This document shows, piece by piece, positions 57,806-64,000 of a DNA stretch of 64,000 nt. Position numbers and translations under genes: made by a program. How positions within the stretch are numbered: position 1 is the stretch's first letter; every line of letters starts with the position of its first letter. This DNA is from Microbacterium sp. 3J1 (GTDB taxonomy: Bacteria > Actinomycetota > Actinomycetes > Actinomycetales > Microbacteriaceae). The DNA is taken from assembly GCF_001049495.1 (NCBI RefSeq), contig NZ_CDWI01000005.1:1-64000 (forward strand), written 5' to 3'. The notes beneath the pieces are model-generated. The model saw only the letters and a program-made list of their open reading frames with translations, did not search any database and was not told the DNA's origin.

Positions 57806-58054
57806 CCGTTCGATGCCTCGACGTGTTCGACTCCACGGCTGCCGCGAGAACGTTCGCCGAGACCTCGTCCTCCGTGAGCGCACCGGCATCGCGAAGCGCC
57901 GCACGCGGCGAAGGGTGGCCGCGCCATCCGCCCGCTCCTATGAACTGGCACCGTCGGACGGTAGGTTTCACTCATAGTCGATGGATGCGTCGCTGATGGA
58001 GGCGGGGATCGGTCAGCCGTCGACACTCTGGGGCGACGTGGTTGGGGCACAACA

Positions 58055-59161
58055 GTGGTCGGTGAAAGCGGACAGGGACGTCGCGTTCTGAGCCCGTTCG
58101 TTGTGGGGATCGCGCTCGCGGTGTTCGGTGCCGCGGTGGCGGCTGGGGCCACTCTGTATATCGCCGACCCGCGGGTGGGTGTTCTCGCGGCGATCGTCTT
58201 GTCGTTCGGCTGCGTCGGTGCGGCGGCCGGTCTGGTGCTGGCGCGAAGGAAGAGCTGGACTGACCCGTCGTGGCCTCCAGATGCCGGGTCGAAGCCGTGG
58301 AACGCGCGCCGGACCCGCCGCGTCTCACTCCTGTACGGAGTGTTCCTCCTGCTCATCTCTCTCACCGGGACCGCCGCATTGGTGGGAACGGATCAGCCGG
58401 AGGCCGATGATGCCGTGCGCGGATCGGTCATAGTGGGTGTTCTCGCGCTTGTGGGGTTGTGGCTGACCGCCACGGGGGCTCGTCGCCCGCCTGAAGCAGT
58501 GCGGTCGTCCGAGCGCCCCACGGCCGAATCGATCGATGGCGGTGAGGAATGGGTGCGTCTGGGGCCCTCTGATCCTCGCGGCTTGTTCTGGCGGTGGGCG
58601 CCCCTCGCCTCCTTCAACCAGCCGTTCCTTGTTCCGATGGTGCTCGGGGCATTCCTCTTTCCCCTCACGGCATTCCGGTTCGACTGGTGGACATGGGTGC
58701 TGGTGACGGTCGGGCTGCTCGCCACGGTCGTCATCGTCAGTGTCGTGCTGCATCGGCGTTCCCGACCGCCGAGCATCTCGCGGGACGCTACCCGGATGCT
58801 CATCGGGAGAGCGGAAGTGCCCATCGCGAGTGTCATCGGCGCGATGGTGATTGCATCTCGGTGGGAACCGGACGCCACAGCGCGAAGCCTGGCGGTCATC
58901 CTCACGACGTCGGGCAAAGCTCGAGCGGTGATCGGCCTGAGGGACCGAGGACACCTCGTGTTGACTGAGGATCAGACGACACTTCTCACCGCAGCGATCG
59001 AACAGTCTGACATCCGGCTCCCTCATGACAAAGAAGATCCGACGGGACGATTCTCTCGCTCGCTGTACCCCAACTACCTGACGAAGAACGATGCTCTGCA
59101 GATGGTCGAACAGCCCCCCGGCGACGGCGACCGGCTCCAGGTCAGTCCGCCATCGGCGTGA
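58055..59161 (+). CDS. hypothetical membrane protein
   Basis: 368 residues from a GTG with no clear ribosome binding site. Six hydrophobic spans: about 12-34, 38-60, 88-108, 123-140, 182-200 and 205-225, then a 130-residue soluble C-terminus with MLIGRAEVPIASVIGAMVIASRWEPDATARSLAVILTTSGKARAVIGLRDRGHLVLTEDQTTLLTAAIEQSDIRLP. The C-terminal part may be a sensing or regulatory domain (PH-like). Family not recognised. Located at the left edge of the accessory-looking region. Confidence 0.65.
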   Translation: MVGESGQGRRVLSPFVVGIALAVFGAAVAAGATLYIADPRVGVLAAIVLSFGCVGAAAGLVLARRKSWTDPSWPPDAGSKPWNARRTRRVSLLYGVFLLLISLTGTAALVGTDQPEADDAVRGSVIVGVLALVGLWLTATGARRPPEAVRSSERPTAESIDGGEEWVRLGPSDPRGLFWRWAPLASFNQPFLVPMVLGAFLFPLTAFRFDWWTWVLVTVGLLATVVIVSVVLHRRSRPPSISRDATRMLIGRAEVPIASVIGAMVIASRWEPDATARSLAVILTTSGKARAVIGLRDRGHLVLTEDQTTLLTAAIEQSDIRLPHDKEDPTGRFSRSLYPNYLTKNDALQMVEQPPGDGDRLQVSPPSA

Positions 59162-59236
59162 CGCGCAGTCGCGCGACCCGAACAAGTACGGCGGCTTCAG
59201 CGGAGTTTCGAGCTACTGCTAGTACCGTCGGGCCCC

Positions 59237-59677
59237 ATGACGGATCAGCAAGCCGAACAAAGCTCCCGGGCAGCAACGCCCGGGAGCTCCCTCGTGTACT
59301 TCATCTTCGCCTGCCTCGCAGTGCTCCCCGTGCTCGCGATGCCCGTGTTCCAGTACTTCAGCGTCGCGGGCAACGCCGAGTATGCGTGCATCACGGGTCC
59401 TGTCCCACCCGATGCGGCGTCTCGAGGAGAGGTGTCGCTTGTTGAAGGGCGCCAAACGGCATTCCCGGCCGGCAGGTACTGCGAGTGGGAGAGCATTTCT
59501 GGCGAAGCGTTGAGCTATCAGACCGGATGGATCACGACGATCGTGGCGTGTGTCGCGACCCTCATCGTCGCCTGGATGACGGTGCTCGCGCTGCGCGGGA
59601 AACGACCGCGCAGCGCCCTTGTCGCTCTCGCCCCTGCAGCGGTAGCCCTGCTCGCATGGGTGGTGGTGTTCGTCTAG
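59237..59677 (+). CDS. small membrane protein, family A copy 1
   Basis: 146 residues. SSLVYFIFACLAVLPVLAMPVFQYFSVAGN is a first membrane helix; then an extracellular loop with two Cys (ACITGPVPP..., AGRYCEWES) and two further helices (ITTIVACVATLIVAWMTVLAL, LVALAPAAVALLAWVVVFV). The same plan recurs at 61724-62167, and a fragment of the first helix at 62181-62297. No SD; a TAGTAC at 59220 might serve as a -10 element of a leaderless transcript. Function unknown. Confidence 0.65.
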   Translation: MTDQQAEQSSRAATPGSSLVYFIFACLAVLPVLAMPVFQYFSVAGNAEYACITGPVPPDAASRGEVSLVEGRQTAFPAGRYCEWESISGEALSYQTGWITTIVACVATLIVAWMTVLALRGKRPRSALVALAPAAVALLAWVVVFV

Positions 59678-59742
59678 GCCAACTGTCAAGTCGAAGGCGA
59701 TGCCGCGGCCCCGCCACCTCAGCTACGGATTCATACCTTTCT

Positions 59743-59772
59743 TACCAACATCTAACTTCCTAAGTGTTGGTA
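59743..59772. promoter_or_regulatory. inverted repeat over the Fic promoter
   Basis: TACCAACA at 59743-59750 and TGTTGGTA at 59765-59772, an 8-bp perfect inverted repeat with 14 bases between, spanning the -35 to -10 region of the Fic gene. Probable operator. Confidence 0.65.
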
Positions 59773-59776
59773 TGAT
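59771..59776 (+). promoter_or_regulatory. TATGAT -10 element for the Fic gene
   Basis: TATGAT lies 7 bases before the ATG at 59783, the spacing expected for a leaderless mRNA. No good -35 hexamer was found (ACATCT at 17 bp). Confidence 0.6.
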
Positions 59777-59782
59777 GACGTG

Positions 59783-61024
59783 ATGTCAACATCTTCGTCC
59801 AGCACCCGCATCCCGATCGATGCTGTCTCGAGCGAGACACTCGACTGGGCACCGCGGGCGCCTGAGATCTTCTCACGGGCGGAGGTCGTGCGTCAGACCG
59901 GGTCGTATGAGGCGACGGTCACCGTACCGATCGCGGGGTGGAGCCCGCAGGTCCCCAGTGAAGACGCCGCCGACGTCGAAGACGCCACGCGCCAGCTGGT
60001 CGCGTTCGACGAGCATGCGCGGCGCACGCTCGGCACAGACAACCCGGCGTTGGGCCCGATGACTGCGATTCTGCTCCGCACAGAGTCCGCGTCCAGCTCA
60101 CAGATCGAGCAGCTGACGACATCGGCGAAGCAGTTGGCTCTCGCCGAGATCGATGAAGGCGACAAGGCCAACGCGCTCACCGTCATCGGGAACGTCCGCG
60201 CCATGGAGGCAGCCCTCGCGCTCTCGGACGAGATCTCCGAGGATTCGATCCTTCACATGCACCACGCTCTGATGCGCCACCAGCCCGGCCTCGAGCACGA
60301 AGCAGGTCTCTACCGCCAAGAACAAGTCTGGATCGGTCCCGGCAATGCCGGCCCCCGTCAGGCGGAGTTCGTCGCGCCCCACCACGACCGGATTCCCGGT
60401 GCGATCGGCGACCTGGTGCGTTTCGTGCAGCGCCAGGACATCTCTGTGCTCGTCCAGGTTGCTGTCGCACACGCCCAGTTCGAGACCATCCACCCGTTCG
60501 TCGACGGCAACGGCCGCACCGGCCGCGCGCTCGCGCAGTCGATCCTGCGCAACAAGGGTCTCGTCGCATCGACCGCCGTACCGATCTCTGCAGGACTGCT
60601 CGTGAACACCGGGCGCTACTTCGAAGCACTGACCGCTTTCCGCGCCGGCGACGCCGCCCCGATCATTCGCGAGTTCGCCATGGCGAGTCGCATCGCCGCG
60701 TCCACGGGGACGCAGCTGGTCGACGATCTCGTCGCGCAGCTGGACGAGTCCCGCGCTCTGCTTCAGGGCGTCCGCTCCGACGCTGCAGTCTGGAAGATCC
60801 TCCCCGCGCTCGTCGGACAGCCAGCCGTGAACACGAAGTACCTCATGAGCACCCTCGGGCTCGGCGAGATGGCGGCGCTGCGCGCGCTGGACACGCTCAC
60901 CGACCGCGGGGTGCTCACCGAGACGACCGGCCAGGGGCGCAACCGCGTCTGGCAGCACCGGGGGATCTTCGACGTTCTCGACGGCTACGCCGAGCGGATC
61001 CGACGGATGACCGCTCGAGGCTAG
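59783..61024 (+). CDS. Fic family AMPylase-like protein
   Basis: 413 residues from the ATG at 59783. Fic motif HPFVDGNGRTGR at 237-248 with catalytic His237 and the anion-hole GNGR; SSQIE at 105-109 fits the class II N-terminal inhibitory helix motif. The last 65 residues (YLMSTLGLGEMAALRALDTLTDRGVLTETTGQGRNRVWQHRGI) are a winged helix-turn-helix, so the protein can probably bind DNA. Fic proteins move AMP or other nucleotides onto protein hydroxyls. The inverted repeat on its own promoter suggests self-control through that domain. Leaderless, no SD. Confidence 0.9.
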   Translation: MSTSSSSTRIPIDAVSSETLDWAPRAPEIFSRAEVVRQTGSYEATVTVPIAGWSPQVPSEDAADVEDATRQLVAFDEHARRTLGTDNPALGPMTAILLRTESASSSQIEQLTTSAKQLALAEIDEGDKANALTVIGNVRAMEAALALSDEISEDSILHMHHALMRHQPGLEHEAGLYRQEQVWIGPGNAGPRQAEFVAPHHDRIPGAIGDLVRFVQRQDISVLVQVAVAHAQFETIHPFVDGNGRTGRALAQSILRNKGLVASTAVPISAGLLVNTGRYFEALTAFRAGDAAPIIREFAMASRIAASTGTQLVDDLVAQLDESRALLQGVRSDAAVWKILPALVGQPAVNTKYLMSTLGLGEMAALRALDTLTDRGVLTETTGQGRNRVWQHRGIFDVLDGYAERIRRMTARG

Positions 61025-61365
61025 CGGCGCGGCCCACGGGGTCATAGGCCCCGGCTGGTCCCCATTGCTTATCACGCTCGATCCGAGTTCGCGGATCCGC
61101 GTTGTTCCGGGGATTGTGTGTCTCCACCCTCGCAAAGCTCAGTTGGACAGACGCTCACCCCACACACGACCTCGAGGAGATCTCGACGACTCCCATCGAC
61201 GGCGCGACGACGGCGCGGGTGCGGGATGCCTCGCCTGAGGGAGGGAAAGCTGAAGCGAGGCATCCCGGAACGACGCCGATGCCCGCCGACGTCACTCTGA
61301 TGCCAGATGAGCGCCCCCCGGCGTCGCCTGGCTCATCCAGAATGCCGCGAGAGTGCGTTCGGACA
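61025..61365. other. intergenic stretch with one strong hairpin
   Basis: About 340 bases after the Fic gene with no gene I can support. It holds a strong hairpin at 61222-61267. The rest shows no long repeats or coding pattern. Possibly a former junction of an inserted segment. Confidence 0.4.
61222..61267. terminator. strong hairpin terminator
   Basis: Perfect 13-bp stem, arms 61222-61234 (CGGGATGCCTCGC) and 61255-61267, with a 20-base loop. It is 200 bases beyond the Fic stop and about 100 before the leftward small gene end at 61366, and may terminate either. Confidence 0.6.
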
Positions 61366-61539
61366 CTAGACCCGGCCTTCGTTTCGATCATCCTCGGGTC
61401 GAGACGACTCCGAACGAGCCCGCGAGCGATTGGACAGCCAGACCCCGAGCCCGACGCCGAGCAGCACGAGAACGACCAGAGCGACGCCGACGATCAGCAG
61501 AAGCTCGGAGAGAGACGGCAGCAGTGGGTTGGGTTCCAT
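61366..61539 (-). CDS. single-span small membrane protein
   Basis: 57 residues from the ATG at 61539: MEPNPLLPSLSELLLIVGVALVVLVLLGVGLGVWLSNRSRARSESSRPEDDRNEGRV. One clear transmembrane helix (about residues 12-36), followed by a basic then acidic cytoplasmic tail. No good SD. Small membrane proteins like this are easy to miss and may be real; homology is not recognised. Confidence 0.5.
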   Translation of the reverse strand: MEPNPLLPSLSELLLIVGVALVVLVLLGVGLGVWLSNRSRARSESSRPEDDRNEGRV

Positions 61540-61723
61540 GCGCCGATCATAGGAGCACCGAGGCTCATTCGTATCCCCGGGGCTCAGTGAGGCAAGGGCA
61601 GCGCAACTGGACCGCGCCGACGCTGTGCTGGACATCAGACACCTTCGGGGTCGACGCCCCGGTGAAGTCGGACTTCTGCCCTCTGTGGTGACCTCGCAAA
61701 CGAGTGCGTGAAACACTAAATGG

Positions 61724-62167
61724 ATGAGTGGAATGACGAAAGCGACTCAGGCTGCCCAGGCGACATGGCTCATATTTGCGAGCCTCCTCAGCCAATTGGC
61801 GGTCTGGGTCGCTTTCGTCTCCCAGTACGGCGACTCTCGCGAAATAGATGGGGCATGCTTTCGCAGCGCGCCGGACACCGCGGTATTCATCGGCGAGTAC
61901 CCCCAGGTCGTGACGGATGTCACGTTCATGCCAATCGGGCGAGCGTGCGTCTACGAAGCGACAACCGGCGGAACCGTAACAGTCCAAACAGGTGAGGCTG
62001 TCACAGCCCTCGCGATTATCGGAACGGTGGCGTGCCTCATCACTGCCATTGCCGCGTGGGCGCGCTGGACGCGGATCACCCCGATGCAGCGCCTGCTTCC
62101 TGGTGTAGCACTGTTCTTCCTTGCTCTGGGCTGGATGGGAATTTGGAGCCTCGCCGCAATCCACTAG
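61724..62167 (+). CDS. small membrane protein, family A copy 2
   Basis: 147 residues (an ATG at 61733 is an alternative start). TWLIFASLLSQLAVWVAFVSQYGDS is the first helix; a Cys-containing loop (DGACFRSAPD..., PIGRACVYEATTG) matches the two-Cys loop of copy 1 (AGRYCEWES), followed by two helices (VTALAIIGTVACLITAIAAWARW, LLPGVALFFLALGWMGIWSLAAI). The two proteins align end to end with the same spacing, so they are paralogues. Function unknown. Confidence 0.65.
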   Translation: MSGMTKATQAAQATWLIFASLLSQLAVWVAFVSQYGDSREIDGACFRSAPDTAVFIGEYPQVVTDVTFMPIGRACVYEATTGGTVTVQTGEAVTALAIIGTVACLITAIAAWARWTRITPMQRLLPGVALFFLALGWMGIWSLAAIH

Positions 62168-62180
62168 TCGGTGACCCGAC

Positions 62181-62297
62181 CGAACGCCGGGGGCATCGCT
62201 GGCATACTTCGTCTTCGCCCACCTCGCGGTGCCGCCGGTGCTGGCTCTGCCCGTCTTCCAATACCTCAGCCTCGCAGGCAACCACGAGAACGCGTGA
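62181..62297 (+). pseudogene. fragment of small membrane protein family A
   Basis: Reads RTPGASLAYFVFAHLAVPPVLALPVFQYLSLAGNHENA then a stop. It closely matches residues 13-48 of the protein at 59237 (ATPGSSLVYFIFACLAVLPVLAMPVFQYFSVAGNAEYA), with similar DNA. There is no usable start codon in frame, and the last two helices are missing. A truncated third copy. Confidence 0.7.
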
Positions 62298-62362
62298 CAC
62301 GGCCTGAAAGCAGATTCGGCTAGTGGGCGATAAGGCAGGCTGCCGTCGCCAGCCAGCGCGGC

Positions 62363-62775
62363 ATGATCGAGGTCACGGATCTGACGCAGTGGGACGGCGT
62401 CGGCGGGCTCTACATCATGGTGCTCGCTGAGTACCGCCAGGTGTACGTCGGCGCGACGAGCAGCTTCACCGGCATCGCGAAACGCATCCGTCAGCACTGG
62501 ACCAACCAGAAGCAGTTCGACCGACTCATCTGGGGCGACGTCGACACCTCGATCCTTTCGATCGACAGCTTCCGTGCGCTCGACACACCCGCATCTTCGC
62601 GCTCAAGACAGAGCGCTCGTTCGAAGGCGAGAACCCTCTCCTCGAGCGGATCCCGTCGAAGTTCGTGCTCAATCGCGTCGACGGCGGCCGCGACGTTGCG
62701 CGTTTCGCCGGTCTGTTCGGCGTCGAGTCCGTGATGAAGCGCCGCGAGTTCGAGACCACCCCTGTCGACGACTGA
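62363..62775 (+). pseudogene. GIY-YIG-like nuclease gene, frameshifted
   Basis: From ATG 62363: MIEVTDLTQWDGVGGLYIMVLAEYRQVYVGATSSFTGIAKRIRQHWTNQKQFDRLIWGDVDTSILSIDSFRALD, where GLYIMV...YVGAT is a GIY-YIG-like start. Near 62585 the frame breaks. Reading continues in the frame two bases on as TRIFALKTERSFEGENPLLERIPSKFVLNRVDGGRDVARFAGLFGVESVMKRREFETTPVDD, stop 62773-62775. The break lies in CGACACACCC; removing one AC dinucleotide restores one open frame of about 137 codons. It is either a pseudogene or a slippage-prone switch. Confidence 0.65.
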
Positions 62776-62862
62776 GCGGCATCTTGATTGCACGCCGTGA
62801 GACATACGCCAAGAGCCGCCGAGCAGATGCCCGACGGCTCTTGAGTACCTACTGCACGAGAC

Positions 62863-63096
62863 CTAGTTGTTGAGCCGTCGCGCAAGAGTGACGGACGACA
62901 TCACGATCACCACGATCGCGACCGCCAGGGGAACCAGCAGCCAGACAGTGAGACTCCCCCCGGTAGGAGCGATGTTGACGTAGATGGCGCCGTTCCCGCT
63001 GGCGTTCTTGCAGACGATGTACGGCAACGTGCCCAAAGCCATGATCGCACCCGTGGCTGCGATGATCGCACCCGGCGGGACGGCCGCGGCGGCCAT
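62863..63096 (-). CDS. small hydrophobic protein, possibly truncated
   Basis: 77 residues from the second ATG of an ATG-ATG pair (63096), with GGAGG upstream; it has three hydrophobic spans: VPPGAIIAATGAIMALGTLPYIV, KNASGNGAIYVNIAPTGGSLTVWLLVPLAVAIVVIVMSSV. Reading upstream in frame continues NTDVLISLIGGGAGAVSAVGGMMAAAA with no start, so the real N-terminus may be lost at a junction near 63165. The GGGAGAVSAVGG stretch recalls bacteriocin-like peptides, but the evidence is thin. Confidence 0.4.
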   Translation of the reverse strand: MAAAAVPPGAIIAATGAIMALGTLPYIVCKNASGNGAIYVNIAPTGGSLTVWLLVPLAVAIVVIVMSSVTLARRLNN

Positions 63097-63173
63097 CATG
63101 CCTCCGACGGCGGAGACAGCGCCCGCGCCACCGCCGATCAGGCTGATGAGAACATCGGTGTTGCAGGAGTTGA

Positions 63174-63494
63174 GTGTGGGTCGACAAGGAGAAGATCGGG
63201 CTCGATGAATACGCAGATGAGCAGGGAGCGGATGTGATCCGCGCGAAGATCAAGGTCGACTACGACGGATCACCACAGAATGGCCGCATCTACGACGGAA
63301 TCGAGCGCAATAACGACGGCACCTATACGGCGATCGAGGTGAAGTCCGGACCATCGGCACGACCCGACTACAACAGCGCGGGTAGCACCCAACGGCAGTT
63401 CGACGACAGCGTCAACGCCGGCACACCAGCGCATGGCAAACTCGATGGCGACCCCGTCGTCATCACACACGTCGAAGTGAGGTACGTCCCGTGA
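63174..63494 (+). CDS. orphan toxin domain, PD-(D/E)XK nuclease-like
   Basis: 106 residues from a GTG at 63174, four bases after AGGAG. GRIYDGIERNNDGTYTAIEVKSG contains D41 and E55-x-K57, the pattern of restriction-endonuclease-like (PD-(D/E)XK) toxin domains that sit at the C-terminus of polymorphic toxins. The usual long N-terminal trafficking part is absent: a TGA precedes the GTG in frame. So it is an orphan toxin tip, silent or expressed alone. Its stop overlaps the start of the next gene (GTGA), the usual toxin-immunity arrangement. Confidence 0.65.
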   Translation: MWVDKEKIGLDEYADEQGADVIRAKIKVDYDGSPQNGRIYDGIERNNDGTYTAIEVKSGPSARPDYNSAGSTQRQFDDSVNAGTPAHGKLDGDPVVITHVEVRYVP

Positions 63495-63976
63495 CTCTCT
63501 ACGGACCATTCGCCGAGACGACTCCGCGAGGCATGACCGGATGGATCAGCGACCGCCGCCGTCCCATTCCCGATCACCTGCGCATGATGCTCGGACACCT
63601 GGACGGCACCGAACGCTTCACCTACATCGTCTGGCGCGCTCCCAACCCTGAGAGCATCATCGTTACTCCGCAAGACGGAGGAGAAGGGTTCATCCAGGCC
63701 GCTGGTTCCGCAGACCGGATGACCATCGAAGTGCGGCTGCCCGGACCCGACGGGGAAGGACACCTCTACACCGTCGGGCGGAACGAACCCGCTGACGGCG
63801 CCACGACGCTGGTGCCGATCAACAACTCGCGCGCCGTGCCGGTGTTCTCGAACGAGCTGTTCTCCGCCGACGAAGCAGCGCTCATCTTCTACACCTACCA
63901 CCTCACGGAAGCCGTTTCCCAGCCCTACGTGCTACGCGAGATGGATCTCGCGAAGGAGCTCTCGGTGCCACGATGA
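63491..63976 (+). CDS. probable immunity protein (Imm1-like)
   Basis: 161 residues from a GTG that overlaps the toxin stop (GTGA). MTLYGPFAETTPRGMTGWISDRRRPIPDHLRMMLGHLDGTERFTYIVWRAPNPESIIVTPQDGGEGFIQAAGSADRMTIEVRLPGPDG is alpha/beta; the end NSRAVPVFSNELFSADEAALIFYTYHLTEAVSQPYVLREMDLAK resembles the C-terminal pattern of Imm1-type immunity proteins. Its place right after a toxin domain is the main argument that it neutralises that nuclease. Its stop overlaps the next ATG at 63973 (ATGA). Confidence 0.6.
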   Translation: MTLYGPFAETTPRGMTGWISDRRRPIPDHLRMMLGHLDGTERFTYIVWRAPNPESIIVTPQDGGEGFIQAAGSADRMTIEVRLPGPDGEGHLYTVGRNEPADGATTLVPINNSRAVPVFSNELFSADEAALIFYTYHLTEAVSQPYVLREMDLAKELSVPR

Positions 63977-64000
63977 AGGTCTCAGTCCACCACGACGCCG
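63973..64000 (+). CDS. start of a further gene, truncated at the window edge
   Basis: ATG at 63973 overlaps the immunity-gene stop; only MKVSVHHDA is visible. Position suggests another immunity or cassette gene. No family call is possible. Confidence 0.4.

Noticed and set aside
57806..58054. A gene between the FMN reductase and the next membrane protein
   Set aside because: Short frames only, Arg- and Pro-rich, no start signal; I see nothing coding there.
62984..63208. A + strand open frame rich in Ala and Pro opposite the small hydrophobic gene
   Set aside because: Lies in antisense to membrane-helix codons and has no start signal; the minus strand reading has helices and a ribosome binding site.

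Overview
The window is high-GC chromosomal DNA from an actinobacterium, most likely a member of the Microbacteriaceae such as Microbacterium. The evidence is codon use dominated by G/C third positions, many GTG starts in GTGA or ATGA stop/start overlaps, and families typical of that group: DUF6458 and DUF2188 proteins, small MGKFIYEG-type proteins, ADP-dependent NAD(P)HX dehydratase, a choice-of-anchor A/LPxTG surface protein and DUF1254 proteins. I saw no rRNA, tRNA, CRISPR array or insertion sequence. The organism assignment is inference.

Left part (1-27 kb) is ordinary chromosome: a short lipoprotein coupled to a CDF-type transporter, a DUF488 gene convergent with an uncharacterised partner, a CYP152-type peroxygenase P450, an SRPBCC protein, two zinc alcohol dehydrogenases, manganese catalase, DinB, a TetR/acetyltransferase pair divergent from a ThrE-type exporter, an M20 peptidase, an FAD oxidoreductase, small paralogous proteins, NAD(P)HX repair and RecQ. 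Many are stress or redox genes, and several share a GTCAACCC-like element 40-70 bp before the start codon. At 6.7-9.3 kb a DUF2188 membrane protein is coupled to an unusual tandem alpha/beta hydrolase.

The centre (27.7-35.1 kb) is a divergent glycan locus. A leftward unit holds a WcbI-like protein and two glycosyltransferases; a rightward unit holds four glycosyltransferases joined by ATGA overlaps. The first rightward gene has no ATG/GTG/TTG in a sensible place and may start at ATC. From 35 to 45 kb lie a GAP-family membrane protein, two DUF1254 proteins around a MarR regulator with two NAD(P)-binding proteins, a structured non-coding stretch (37.4-37.9 kb) and a six-repeat LPxTG surface protein. 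From 45 to 49.4 kb come an alpha-amylase-family enzyme coupled to an LLM flavoprotein, and a D,D-carboxypeptidase-like protein.

The clearest candidate for a new metabolic system is the leftward operon 55428-49432: a FrlB-like sugar-phosphate deglycase, a FrlD-like PfkB kinase, an NhaC/GntP-type transporter, a YtcJ-like amidohydrolase and a LacI regulator, all translationally coupled except the last, with two tandem palindromic operators directly before the first gene. It looks like an Amadori-product (fructosamine) catabolic operon with an unusual transporter and hydrolase.

The right end (57.8-64 kb) looks like an accessory island. It has a Fic protein under a leaderless promoter with an inverted-repeat operator, three related small membrane proteins (one a fragment), a GIY-YIG-like gene broken by a dinucleotide duplication, and an orphan PD-(D/E)XK toxin domain coupled to a probable immunity gene, with another gene starting at the window edge.
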